A DNA stretch of 64,000 bases from Perkinsus marinus ATCC 50983 (taxonomy: Eukaryota > Perkinsozoa > Perkinsida > Perkinsidae), in NCBI RefSeq assembly GCF_000006405.1, contig NW_003211810.1:51696-115695 (forward strand). The letters run 5' to 3'. Positions 1-14,570 of the stretch are shown here, piece by piece (the first letter of the stretch is position 1; each line of letters starts with the position of its first letter). The notes under the pieces are model-generated. The model saw only the letters and a program-made list of their open reading frames with translations, was not told the DNA's origin and made no database searches. The position numbers and the translations under genes are program-made.

Positions 1-786
1 AAAAGGCGCGATAGGCTCTCTGAAGTTTCTCGATATCATAATGAGCGAATACCAAACGGTTTGGTCTGAATCCACCGATGTCTACCAATTTTTGGCGACT
101 ACAATATCGCCATAAGAAAATTCAGGTTTCGTATTCAGTACGGAGAACATATAGCATATCTCCAGCGTTGCAGGGACGTCTTAGCCCCTAGGGTGGAGAA
201 AGGGAGCCCGCCTCGAGTCGTTTTAGTATGTTTAGTCCTCTCAACAGTATTTGCCTTTCCTAAGCAGTGCTAGCCAGTTGGCCCTGTCCTGCGGTGATAT
301 CCAATATGAGGATTGCATTATTTCCTCATTAAATAACGATGAAGGCGTTTCTTCTCAAAGTTTTTCCCCAATGAAGATGCACTCGTTATTATCGATCAAC
401 TCATTTGCGTTATTAGTGACGGACCGGATCACTTGGAAATTTGTCGTGAAGGCGAGAAGCTAATACAATATGAATGCGACTAACGGCTCATCGAGATACG
501 GGATAATTATAATCGTTGTCGCCATGTCGAAATATTTCATCCGCGCGCAACACTCAGCTATGAAGGGGGCACGAAACTAATGAAATATGAAATTTGTCAC
601 GAGGCTGAACTGTTGCCGAACAGTAGCGTTAACGCATCTATCTCATTAGTCTTGAGTCCCGGGATCTGGAATCTGAAAAAGGGTAATACGAATCGATCCG
701 CTGGAGTCAATAGGCACCGGTGCACGATTGATTCATGCCAGAACAGATAACTGATGGAGTGCAGTTGCTGCGAATTGAATTCCACA
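1..786. other. Left edge, no gene recognised
   Basis: No convincing coding exon is visible. The longest open stretch on the plus strand (251-463) begins with TTG, not ATG, and has no recognisable motif. The sequence is moderately AT-rich and probably intergenic, downstream of the channel gene that ends at 787. Confidence 0.4.
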
Positions 787-3700
787 TTAAAAACTGATTC
801 TCACAGAGCTTTCAGCATCTTCGGCACTCTCCTCTGAGGAGCGCTTGACCCTCAAGGGGAGCAGCTCGTTCCACCGTGGGCAAGCCTCGATAATCTCAGT
901 GCAGCGATTGACCTTGTTGATCACTCTACCGACTACTGCGTGGGTACCCGATACCTTGGCAACACACTGGGACGAACTATGAGCCTGAGGAAGGTTTCAG
1001 CTCACACGCTTCCCCAGGTCTGCTATTTTGGTCTGAACAAGGCCCAGCTTGCCACGTGCCTACAGGAAGCAGTCAGCAACGAGATGTTTGCCTCCCCCGT
1101 ATGGATACAGTTTTGATTTTCTTCATCAAAACCGAAACTCGTTTGACGTTCTCCATGAGGTCTTTGCTCCTAGGAAGCACAGCTGCAACGGCCTAATGTG
1201 ACAGTAAGACTTACTGTATAGCTGATTTCACACGTCTGAGGCCATTGGAAAATTCCTCGACAGAGAGGCTTCCATCACCACTGACATCGAGGATTGTCCA
1301 CAGCTCCTCCATTTCACTCGGCTCGAGGTCCAGGACCTGTCATCGTCATTACTAGGCGATAAAGACCATCGTGTGTGTTGTTGTGCATGGGTGTCTGGCA
1401 CAATGGCCGTATCCATGTTGCACATGCCGAGGGTACTTTAAGCTTATTCTGGACAGTCGTGTTGTACAGTACTGCCTCTTGGAACTCATCGAATGAGAGT
1501 TCTCCACTGCCGTCAGCGTCTAAGTCATTGAACAACTGAGCGAGGCTGTTCATCTAAGGCAGCACTGGAGTCTCAGGAAACAAGACCCGAATAATCTACG
1601 CATAGACCTACATCGTTCTGCTTCTCCCGCTCACGTATCTTAGCTTGCTCCTCAGCATCAGCTTTTGCGATAGAGAAAGCGTTTTCGACAATCACAGCCG
1701 TTATCAGGTTCATCAAAACCATCACCACACACTGAGTAGACACACAATGTCATAGCTCCTTAGAGGCGATCATCGTGTCATCATTACCAATATGACAGCC
1801 ACGAAGAAAACAGTCACAGTTACGGGCGCCTTGGCCTGCATCGGTCTGACAAACGAAACACCACCTCCGGAGAAGATTATTGGTCTAACATCACTGACCT
1901 TGCTATTGCTGCCCAGGAGTCGAGGGTCATGACTTGGAATAAGGTGAGCATGGCACGAGAGACGCTCCCGAAGTGGTCTTGCACCATCACGTCGCCGCTG
2001 AACTATGCAGTGGAAGGAACAAGATTAAAGCAGAACTTGATGATTCCTACTTGAAGACTTCCATACGGCCGATGATCTCCACAGCGAAGATGGAGAATAT
2101 GAACAGTATCGACGCTATCAGAATGTATCTACCACGGTGGTGCTCCTCGAGACCTCCACGCAGCCCTTCAGGTCGATACAACGCGCTGCTTACGTCCACA
2201 ATAGCGTTCTGGCTGATGAGGCCAAGCCTCTGACCATATTCCACACGACGTGGAAGAATGGTACGACTCGAACAGCTCTGATGACCCGAATTAGTCTCAT
2301 TAAACCTACTGGTGCTGGCGCATAATACAGGTGACTACCACTCACGTAGCGACTGCATAACACGGAAAGTGTCGTGAGTGTTCGAGTTCGAGCTGCTCGA
2401 CCATGCAGCAATACAGTATAGGAGTATCTGTTCTGGCAGCTACTGTTGCTGCTGGCGGCTTAACATGAGCCCATACCAGAATAGCCTCTGCCATGTACCA
2501 TATACTGTACAGGAGATAGAGACGTCCGTAACCTGGACCGGAGGCTATTTGTGAATAGCATAACTCCGGCCCACTTACACAGCAATCTTAGTGAGATATC
2601 GAATGTAAAGAACGTAACGAAGAACTGCTCGAGCGTCGTGTACCTTCCCAATTGCGACAACACTCGCATGCGCGCCTAATGAACAAATCACGCCGGGTCA
2701 AAGTCTATAGAGCACGACGTCATCAGCTACCATCACTAGTTCGAGTTGTCGTATAGATCAACCGGACAGGAATCCATGGGTATTCACGGGGGAAGACTTA
2801 CAGGCCGTCGCTGTGGTCAGCCGTTTGCGCACTAAACTGCATCCCCAGGAATACGCAGTGAATGATGGTTATACATCCCATGAGCCGTTCGTGTGATGAG
2901 CTATCTACGTAGAGCTTGAGCCTGCTATAGGACGCAACTATGGACAACCTTGGCATAACCGTAGTGCCTGCTCCCTCACGAAGTGTGTTGAAAAAATTAC
3001 TCGTGCAGAGAAAAAGATGCTACGAATGGGCCCCACCGTGGGAAGTGAGGATGCTTATAGCTTGATCCGCTTTTAATAGCCCTATCAATGTATCTATAAA
3101 ACTGGCTAGTTCACGGAAGTCTGTGACACAGATACCCACACTCGCCGAACTAGATTATCCAGATGGATGAGCTCGAGCAACCATGCAAGGAGCCAGTTCT
3201 TGTGATACAGCTTGTCGATGTAGTCAGTCATGAGCTCTCTAGCCTACTCAAAACCATCAGGGAGGAACTCCTGGCTTGATCGTCGCCTACAACGGGTCCT
3301 TCCGACTCCTTATCGTCATCAGTTGGATCGTGGCTGAGCCTCCCGTTGTTTTGGTAACGCTCGCTAGTTATCCCGCGGGTATTCTTACTCTCCTGCTTCG
3401 AAGAGTACCCGCCTGTGACGACATAGTCACTGAATTGAATCGATGACTTGGTCAGGCCAACCGTTGGAGGCGCGGATGCATGACGGTGACTCGTTGCTTC
3501 GATCAAAATCTATCACCGTCCCATCGGTCCGGTAGACGTATTCCTGTGACGGAGTGATTTACTCAAGGGTGCTCGGACAAGGCACGTATCACTCGCAGCG
3601 ACCTCCGTCTTTTAGCGTGTTTCTTGCTTTCCTGGGGCTCATGCCCATCTGGTTGGACTCGCGCGTTCTGATTGAGTTGATCGTGACTGAGTTTCGAAGG

Positions 3701-3816
3701 TACCGAGTCACCTCAGAGGTTAAGTGCTCGTTGAGAAAATCTGGGACGTACGTGATGGGTGTAATGAATCTCGGTATGGTCTTCCGTTTCTCGGTGCCTC
3801 GTGAAGGAGAATCCAT
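787..3816 (-). CDS. Voltage-gated cation channel with C-terminal EF-hands
   Basis: Multi-exon gene for a voltage-gated ion channel of the plasma or an internal membrane. In coding order I see S1 (about 2890-2835), S2 (about 2640-2580), S3, an S4 with Arg at every third position (LMRLIRVIRAVRVV, near 2310-2270), S5 ending SIFAVEIIGRMEVF, a pore loop with FQVMTLDSWAA (near 1945) and S6 with NLITAVIVENAF (near 1700). Two EF-hands follow: DLDADGSGELSF near 1510 and DVSGDGSLSVEEF near 1275. The C-terminal tail is helical, with conserved-looking splice joints down to a TAA at 789-787. An acidic Asp in TLDSW at the selectivity position fits a Ca- or cation-permeable pore of the Cav/Nav/CatSper group. 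Calcium binding to the EF-hands would allow feedback gating; this is inference. The ATG at 3816 is a plausible start (MDSPSRGTEKRK), but exons 3000-3816 are poorly resolved. Whether further 6-TM domains existed upstream is not settled; only one is clear. Confidence 0.75.
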
Positions 3817-4926
3817 AGGGACAATATAAGGTTACCTCATACACTGAGGACAACGCAATCAGGCCGACAGGGAAGATCCCGATCTCGAATAGAGTGACGA
3901 AACGGAAGGCTCGAGAAACTGAGGTTGCTAAAGGTGATGAGGAGGCCTCTGAGATGAGACGACAGGGAATGGGAAGAACAATGGACCTTTTCGATAGGGT
4001 TGTGGACAAGGCCATCAGCAACACTATGCGAAGTCTCAGGTCGACTTGGTCTCCCAAACCAGGCCTTGGTACTCAGGATGCGGTAGAGAGAAGCTCATTG
4101 CCACATCAACGGCCAGGAGTTGACGAAGGCGAGGTACAGTCGATAGTTCCTGTTGGTAGTTGAGGAGGTTTCAAAACCTCGTGAAAACCTTGGAACTGTT
4201 GTATCTTGCTGACGACACACCCTACAAACCTGGAACTCCAAATAATCATCGAATCTGCCGGCTCTCTGTCCTCGTAACCCAATCGTTCGGAAGGAGTCAA
4301 CCACGTGCGGAGGGTCGTTGATCCGTCTTGCATTGCAAGACAACAATAAAAATTGTAATATAAAGAATTACAAGTTACAAGTACGGTATTACAAGAATTG
4401 TAATACTGTATCACATATCTCTCATGGACTATACACCTTCGGAGTAATATGTACTAGGCGGTGGATGCCCCATCCAGCCTTAGCGGAGCTCTGAAGCACG
4501 AAAGGGATTACTTTTTAACTTTCTCATAATGTGGTCCATCAGAACAACCGAAAAGGACATGGATTTTCAATCTAAAGTTGTCTCGGCATTGAGTGCGGCG
4601 AAGGGTTCGTGTTCAGGATGCTGTGAAAACTCTCGTGTTGTTGTATTGTTCGAATCGGAAGTTATCGCAACGATGATCTGGTATGAGCATGACAAATGGA
4701 TATTCCTGATCATATTGAGAACTCAACCCCCAGCTGAGTATGGATAAGCATGATAACACCGAGTGCCTCTAAGCATGCCCAGGACCGGCAAGGCACATCA
4801 TGGAAGATTCTCTGGATCATCTGTTATCTTACCATCGCCTCGTTGCCCATCGTAGACTGCGCTCATGCGAGCCATAGCCCGGCCTGAACTCGCCAAGAAA
4901 TGCCTATCTACATCAGCACTTTGTTT
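3817..4926. other. Unassigned region between channel and membrane protein
   Basis: Several overlapping open frames exist on both strands, but none gives a family signature. On the minus strand 4333-3830 there are short hydrophobic stretches (for example FRFVTLFEIGIFPVGLIAL) that could be extra 5' exons of the channel. The block 4340-4430 is strongly AT-rich and holds a 13-bp imperfect inverted repeat (4382-4394 with 4398-4410, spacer GAA). The rest looks non-coding. Confidence 0.35.
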
Positions 4927-6066
4927 TAACGAAATCTCGCTGGCATGCTTCTCTCAAACACAATTCGATTCCATAAGCACGTACGTTGTTCCTCCTCCAC
5001 CTTAGACTTGATGTAAAGAGCAATCCCTCCGCATGCAGTAGCAAAGACCCCGATACCCACGCCGAATGCTACCAAGCCTTCCATCATGGTGTGCCCGAGG
5101 TCGCCCGTAGCGCACATCCTGAGATGGATATGCCCAGCACTCAGTCGAGAAGCTCATCAGTTCGCTGCTTTCAGAGTAGCCAGCGCTTACCGTCCTGCCT
5201 TGCCGATTGAGTCTGTGCTTCCTGAGTCAATGGCGAAGGAGCTCTGCTGCACAGCAGCTGGGCTGAGCATGTGGTCCATATCGTCATAGTCAGGACCATC
5301 CTCGTCGTAGTCATCATAGTCCCCGTCATCGTAGTCTCCATCATCATCCTCATTTTCATGCTTATGGTCATGAGCCTTCGCGCCCACACCGTCAACTGCG
5401 ACAGCGTTGCGCAACACTCATGCAGCGAAGCCTCACCAGGCTTGTGTTCCCCTGCTTCGATTCTATGCTCACCGTCTCCCTCACCATGTGGATGACTATC
5501 TACTTCACCACCGTTGTCGGCTCCTCCTTCCTGTAGGAGTGGACGACTGTGCACCGCTTCGCCTGTTTGAGGAGCTCCTGAAACCAAGGCTTTGAGGTGC
5601 GAGCTGGGTACACTGTGGCGACCTGAATCCCCAGGGTCCACGTCATGGTCAAGAGCGTGATCTTGGTCTTGGAACGGAGCAGGATGTTCCGAGTGGCCTG
5701 GGAACGCTGTTCCTGAGAGCATAGGTATCATCCTGACCTCAGCAGCGCATCAAAGCTACGCACCGATCACATGGGGATGGTACCCTGGACTGCCAATCCC
5801 GAACAAGTGATCAAGGGCAACCATTCAAAAGGGATGAACAACCGTGGAAACGTCGATTGCCCGTGTGTCCCACAACGCGACTCCCAAGGATGAGTTTCAC
5901 TCCATTGTGGCGATGCCTGGTGGCATCGAATTGTTGCCTCCAGGACAACTCTGATAACCGCCGAACTCAACGTACTAAGTAGCGTACAGTAACTGCGACC
6001 CAATTCCTTGTATGAGAGGCTCTACGCAACAATCATGCTTGCATACAGAGCCACCACCAATACCAT
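4927..6066 (-). CDS. Predicted single-pass membrane protein with acidic ectodomain
   Basis: I do not recognise a family. Splicing short GT-AG introns gives an N-terminal hydrophobic signal (MVLVVALYASMIVA, ATG at 6066) and a His/Asp/Glu-rich middle. The middle includes a very acidic Asp/Tyr run near 5350-5280, then one transmembrane helix (LVAFGVGIGVFATACGGIAL near 5080-5020). A short basic-acidic tail ends PRFR and a TAA at about 4927. The layout predicts a type I membrane protein whose lumenal or extracellular part could bind cations through its acidic and His residues; this function is inference. The splice joints (CCT|GTT GAC near 5420, CG|G ATG near 5120) keep frame. The segment 5990-5740 is the least certain. 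Confidence 0.5.
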
Positions 6067-6326
6067 AACAATTCCCTTTATTAAAACGTCTCACTGAACT
6101 TGAACCTTCGAGAAACGACATGATAGATAGTATATAAGAGCTCCACGATATTTCATTGCTGTTCTTCCCAGAGGCAACCAAAGCCCATTAGGTGTTGCTC
6201 TATTCCGACAACAGGTTTTATGGAGGCAGATACTTCCCCTATGACGGACTGAACACAATCTTCTCAAACATTATGAGCTCAGAAACTTGTTGGATAGAGG
6301 TTTCAATCATCGCTGATCGTGAGTCA
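6067..6326. other. Short intergenic spacer
   Basis: A 260-bp interval separates the anoctamin stop codon from the ATG of the next gene on the same strand. I see no gene or repeat in it. Confidence 0.4.
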
Positions 6327-8858
6327 TCAGTCAGTTCGATAAGTGTCACCATCACCATTGGGAGCATGTCTCTGTTCTGGCAGCATACCCTTAGAACGGA
6401 GATCTTCCCTCTCAAGGTCGTGTTTAACCCAAATGGGCATTTTCGGTAAGGTGGACACCAACACCAACTGCACTGTCAATATCAAATGCTCCACACCGAA
6501 CACCGAAGCAACGACGAACCGACCGTACCCGGCCAGGACGGTGTCACCTCGAAAGAACCTGAACGAACAACAGCGAGATCGCACTTGCAGAACAACGCCA
6601 CTTGCCCTACTGTGGAAACACCTCAGGCATCTGATCACTGGCAAAACCAAACAAGATGCAATTCGTGAACACTGCTGCCCAGCACATGAATTCCACAATT
6701 TGGCACCATAATCTGTGCAGGCTCGGGTCCAAGGGATGGGAGGGTCTATACATAGGCCCACAGTGACGAGTCAAGCCGAGTTTCAACTCGTCCGAATATC
6801 TGACCGTACAGTTGTCACTCAACACAGGCAGTGGCGCTAAGATGGCTACCTCTCGATGACCATAGCGATAAGGCTGACCAGAGAACACAGAGGCATCGAT
6901 GTGGCCCCGAATACGGTGACGTAGCCGAACGTGATGACGACCTGAAGGGCATGAGAGTATCTCCCCACTGCTATCAACGAGCCCACCTCTAGGTAGTCGT
7001 CAAAGACCTCATGCTCGTCCAACTCCTCAGCACGATGGAGCTGCTCATCGGCGCTAGTGGCTGGAGGCACCTTAGCGCTGCCGAAGGTGCGGTATGAGTG
7101 AATAAATGGTATCTACCAGGACCAAGAGTCAGCCCACTAAGTGCAGAGCTCCCACAACCTTACTAGAGTTTCTATAGCGAATCTCCGGAATGTATCAACG
7201 TAATACAGGGAGACCAGTTCGCCGCGCAATTTCATGATATCCAACTGAAGACATCACAGACTGGATTTTCCAGGACCATACCCGGCAGCTACTCACTTCG
7301 TACAAGCCGACATAGAAGAGGACTGAATAACAATCGAGAGCCTCAAAAAGAAAGCGCTTGAAAACTAAGGACTTCTGGTACTGGACCATCAGTGGCCAGT
7401 TCTCAAGCTTGGTCAACCAAGCCGCAATGTCGCGATATCTGCATGGACGGTACGCCCTCGAAGGTAGCCAGGACTCACGTTAGATTCATGAACTGAATGA
7501 CTATCGTGTGACTGAGGACCGGCAGCATGCTCCACGGAATCACGCTGTCGGACTTCGGGTCAAAGATGTGACCAGGCTCAGCGAAGTGGGCTAGTTGCGG
7601 TATGTAAAACGGTGAACTGAAAAATGACAAACGATTGTACGGTAACCTGTGGGGACAGTCAGCGCACACAAAATGAGCCTCGAGACCTTCAGCAAGAGTC
7701 GAGTTAGGTCCGTGGATGTAGCCTTGGAGATTAAGAGAACACATACCAACACAGAAGGCACAGAGGACCATGAAGGCAGTGACTAAGGCGGAAACGGCGA
7801 AACCAAAGGCTCTACGCCAGAGAGGACAATACCTGGATAAATGACTGCGGTCATTGACATTAATGACTCCTACTTCTCAGTGGCACCAGTGACGGGAGAC
7901 CGCCTGTGGGAGTAGGCCTGATAATGAGGGTTCGCTCTCTGGGCCTCGCGCTGACCCTTGTTGAAGCAGCTGTCAATAGTATCGGTGGCTCGAGTAGTCC
8001 ATCCACCATATTCAAGCCAAGACGGCAGAGCCACACTCCAGACCAGGAGGAAGAAGGCATACCTGATACTGTACTAGCTGAAGAACGCGAGCAAGCGCCT
8101 TACCAAGGCACGTAGGGTGAGTCCACGACACTAGATCCAGTCTCCCCGACAGCCCAGAGGACGACTGCGAAGAGACTCGGTGGGACCAGCCAGTATATGA
8201 TGATGCTGATGAAGTTGAAATAGTCTCGCACTGGCAAGAGGGCAGTCCGGACTTCATGCTCAGTGAAGGGCTCTGGTAGGCTCTGCACCTCAACAGCATC
8301 TGGCAACACACTGAGGCCACCTCCATATCATGATTACATACCATCCAAGTCGAAGCCGCATATCGAATAAATCGCATTGGTGACAGCAGTGGTGGTCTCT
8401 AGCCAGGACAGATGAACAGGACGGGGAGCATCACGGACCGGCACCAACGCACCTGGCCAAACCACTGATAGAAATTCCAAGTCTGAGAGCTTACCTTGTG
8501 CCTTGGGCAGTGGCCACATCTCCTTCCCACTAGATATGGGTGGGAGTTCTTTACTAGAAATCATCGATAGGATATGAGCATCATCAGCCAACCGCAGTAA
8601 GGCCGTTTCAGATTCGGCAGATACGTACACTACTGGTTTACCGCCCTACAGATACGGGCCGGTGATCAACACAAACCCCTACCTGGCAGCTCATACCTTC
8701 TCACTGCTTTTGCTTGGCACCTTAGCCCAAGCCTTGAGCCCTCTCTCAGCAGAGTTGAGCTCTTGGACGATGTAGTCCCTATCCTCTTGAGTACCACACA
8801 ATACAGCCACCGCAGCAGCAGAACCCATCATGAGTTCTCCACCCCCTTTCAATGACAT
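6327..8858 (-). CDS. Anoctamin (TMEM16) family channel/scramblase
   Basis: Anoctamins are 10-TM membrane proteins acting as Ca-activated chloride channels or phospholipid scramblases. The gene has about ten exons with introns near 40-45 nt. ATG at 8858 gives MSLKGGGELMMGS and the TGA is at 6329-6327. Family hallmarks are a first TM region after FTEHEVRTALLPVRDYF (near 8230), QREAQRANPHY after TM2, a long loop, and LFYVGLYEVS (TM5). After removal of the intron at about 6993-6949 the signature reads FDDYLEVVITFGYVTVFGA, matching the anoctamin TM7 motif. The Ca-site residues fit: D-x-x-E in TM7 (the first Glu of the mammalian E-x-x-E is Asp here) and E-x3-D (ERYSD) in TM8 across the intron near 6840. 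TM9-10 follow (WAAVFTNCILFGFASDQ and FGVEHLILTVQLVLV). Sequence alone does not tell channel from scramblase. A 5' exon might lie at 9183-8980. Confidence 0.85.
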
Positions 8859-8979
8859 GCGTAGTAACAAAATCTAAAACTACAATCACCAACACCGTCA
8901 CCATCCTTGCAGCGCGAGCAAGATCGGCATATGTCTTACCCACCGAGTCTCGGTGACCGAGATAAGCATGCTCGCAGGC

Positions 8980-9183
8980 TCACACTAGTACTCTGATCAA
9001 CCTTGATATCAGCGACCTGCTCTTCAGCCTACGATCACTGGTACTCACGCGTTCCATCAAAAGCAATGGATTGGGCAATGCCACAGCATTGCTAGAGCCC
9101 AAGTGGGCACGTCCTGTGACAGCACACAAGCAATCATTCTGTGTTTTCTGTCTCCTTATACCGCTAAACTCATACCGAGCCAT
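8980..9183 (-). CDS. Small ORF, possible 5' exon of the anoctamin
   Basis: ATG at 9183 opens MARYEFSGIRRQ and runs about 45 codons to LLLMER, where a GT donor is seen. A 20-nt candidate intron then leads to AEEQVADIKVDQS. It lies on the anoctamin strand, 120 bp upstream of that gene's ATG, so it is either an upstream exon or an independent short gene. No domain is recognisable. Confidence 0.3.
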   Translation of the reverse strand: MARYEFSGIRRQKTQNDCLCAVTGRAHLGSSNAVALPNPLLLMERVSTSDRRLKSRSLISRLIRVLV

Positions 9184-9756
9184 GTTCCATGTCGATGATG
9201 AATGGTCAGTTCAAGGCGAGAGACTGACTGTAGTATACAACTAGTCAACCATCATGGTACTCTCTCTAGGAGAAAGCAGTTTGTCGCGGTGAGAGTCCAG
9301 CCCATCTGAGACTCACACGGAATTGTGTTGGTTTAGTGGTAGTCAATCCCGCCGCCCATACACCCATCTCGAGCGTTGAGCCCAAGCTACTTCATTTACA
9401 CTGCTGTTACCAACTCGAGTCCACAGAGTTCAACATCACCAAGTAACATTCACTACAGCATGGGCATCGTCTCGAGCAATTCAGCACATAAGAGGCTATC
9501 GCGTAGTAGGGCGATCAACCTTATCTTCGTCATCCTCATCCCTGGCCTCTGATACAATGCCGATTCCAAGAAAACTAGCATCACACCTATGCAACTGCCC
9601 AACCTCACAGAGCATCTTACTCCTCTATAGCGTCCTCGCTCGATTGTGCCAACCTGTCCCGCCTTGGACCGTCCACGTCCCTATAATCTGGACCAACAGC
9701 TGGGTCTGACGGCCACTCCCTCAGTAGCTGGTTCGAGTCAACCGTGATAACCGAGC
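9184..9756. other. Intergenic, nothing recognised
   Basis: About 570 bp between the start of the anoctamin region and the stop of the RING/ZZ gene. No exon with family similarity, repeat or RNA gene was seen on either strand. Confidence 0.4.
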
Positions 9757-10754
9757 CTATGCCAATACAACTACAATACAGGGAGGCGGCGGCGGCCGCC
9801 TACATTCGTGACGATGTGTCTCTGCGCAGAAATACCGCGACTCACACTCCTGGCATATGGTGAATTTGGGCCCACATACATCACATCTAAGCAGTTGAGT
9901 AGATCCTAAACAAGCTCCCATGGCCCCACCTGTATCGGGTAGAGCCTATAATAGGAGTCATCTCGCAGCGGGCGCATCGCACCCCAACCTGAAAGCATAT
10001 CACCACCACCAGCACTCAGTTCAGTCCCACGTGCAGAGGACAGCCTCGTAGTAGTGCTAAGTGGACCTTTCGAGCGTGTTGCCGCCTCTTGGACTCCTCC
10101 CTGATCTCGTAGTGATGCTGCTGCTGCTCCAGAAGACGAACCATGAGGTCGTCTCCAACCTGAAGGCATAACCCTTCTTCCCAGCTAAGGACCCAGCCCC
10201 GACCATGCGGTAATAGTCAACATCTGTCTGAGGCAGTTCAAAGCGACACAATGGACAGCAAGCATTGTTCGTCAACCACAGCTTCACACAGTCCAGATGG
10301 AACTCATGACCGCAACTGAGGACAGCTGAAATCCATCACTCGCTGTGCAGAAGCCCCACGGCAGGTCAGTGAAGGGATCTGGGTCATCATCCTCATCAGC
10401 GCATATTGCACAGTAGCGACCGCCGTCCATAGCCAGATCTTCCCGAAGTACTTCATAGTCAGCTGGTGAGATATGGACCTAAACTACCGTACCGTACGGA
10501 CCATACTTCTCCACTACCCGCTCCCTCTCTAGTGATTCCAACATCGCCGAGCACACTGCCTTGCCGCTCCCTTTGACGCTGCCTGACCTCCTACCAGCAT
10601 GGACCTGCACTGACACCTCTAGACGAACATGCCCCTCCAACCGCACCGAGGGGATATCGTCTCCATCCGAGCCTGGCTCCTCCTCAATGATGTTCGGGGC
10701 CATCACAAATCGACCACCTGCATCACTCCAAGACCATAAACGTTAAGACCCCCG

Positions 10755-10797
<43 letters not shown>

Positions 10798-11104
10798 TCG
10801 CCCCTCGGCGTCCATCCCGATGCCCTGGCTGGGCTGTCTGACAACGTGAACCTAGCACGAGACCAGCTATTCCCCCTCGAGTAGACATGATACTACTCGG
10901 TGCAGGCATAACTGTGACACTCTCGACCATGAGGGGCCTACTGCCTTGCGGTGAGCCCATGAAGTCCTCAAGGTCATCATCGTCTTCTTCCTCTTCCTCG
11001 TCATCATCATCAACGTAGTCATAGTCCATCGTAGGAGGTATGTCAGTGACCGTAGTCTTGTCCATTCCTCCACAGTATCGGCATACCGCACTGGTTCCTG
11101 ACAT
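9757..11104 (-). CDS. RING-H2 plus ZZ zinc-finger protein, likely E3 ubiquitin ligase
   Basis: Spliced from ATG 11104 to TAG 9759-9757. The N-terminus holds a small CxxC pair (VCRYCGG), a long Asp/Glu run (near 11015-10975) and a poly-Ser tract encoded by a trinucleotide repeat. Then comes a RING-H2: CAIC at about 10405, CGHEFHLDC across an intron whose acceptor is at about 10314, and CCPLC at about 10250. This order is that of RNF115/126-type ligases. After a Gln/His/Arg-rich helix (EQQQHHYEIREESKRR) a ZZ-type finger follows: HVGVRCARCEM, then RYRCDVCGPKFTICQEC near 9880, then H-x-HEC and a Pro run. RING fingers recruit E2 enzymes; ZZ fingers bind peptides or modified histone tails. The RING-then-ZZ order in one chain is uncommon. 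All Zn ligands needed for both fingers are visible. Confidence 0.75.
10756..10796. repeat. (CTA)n microsatellite inside coding sequence
   Basis: A pure CTA/TAC trinucleotide run of about 12-13 units. On the minus str, in the RING/ZZ gene frame, it is read as AGT and encodes poly-Ser. The same unit encodes poly-Ser again near 61284-61408. Confidence 0.85.
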
Positions 11105-11603
11105 GACCACTAGTCTGTGCACCAACTCACTACGACAGATCACCTCGATGACCACATGAATGACAGAAATAGGAAAGCCTTGGTGGACGAGTCGCCATGC
11201 TGGTAACACAACAAGTATACCCACTACTCTGAGGTCGCCCCATTCCTAAGCTAGTATCATTCGCTGCTCATAAGGCAGCCACAGGGATCAGATGAGATCG
11301 TTTTACTATAACGGTGACTCCTGATCGCAGTGTCACCACCATCACCAATTATTCTCGATTCACATCCATATCGTGCAGATTCCCAAGATGATCTATTTTA
11401 TTTAAGGGCGCGCGCTTTTTACCATGCGCTGAATCATTTAACCACCATTGACAACCAAAATCTGAGTGATCGTCATGAAACTGCTGTACATGATGACAGG
11501 TCGTCTACTACGTCGGCAGCAGCAGCAATAATGAAAATAACAGTGAAAATACGGAAACGATGAAAAAGTCTCTGAAACTGTTGGAAAATTTTAGGAGGCG
11601 ACT
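11105..11603. other. Intergenic, nothing recognised
   Basis: Between the start codon of the RING/ZZ gene and the stop codon of the helicase, both on the minus strand. Upstream in-frame codons exist before 11104 but show no motif, so an additional 5' exon is not excluded. Confidence 0.35.
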
Positions 11604-14335
<2,732 letters not shown>

Positions 14336-14570
14336 AGTGACCGTGGCAGCAGCAGAGGTGCAGGAACGTAGCTGAGCCCCGAAGGTTGAGGCGATACGAC
14401 CAAGAACAGCAGGGGCCCATGGGGTACTCAATCGCAGGGTAGATATCATCTTTACTAGGAGGTGTGAGCTGAATAGAAACAAAACCAATGAGGCTAACAA
14501 GAAGTACAGTACCAAGAATGCACAAGCCATAACACAACACATGGCCATCTCGATAAGTATACCAGACCCT

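Noticed and set aside
3894-4163. Plus-strand helical frame of 89 codons
   Set aside because: It has no family match, is opposite candidate channel exons and lacks exons on either side.
5171-5731. Single 186-codon frame rich in Met and Thr at its end
   Set aside because: The second half is a frame shadow; splicing an intron at about 5425-5384 gives the acidic frame that continues into the membrane helix.
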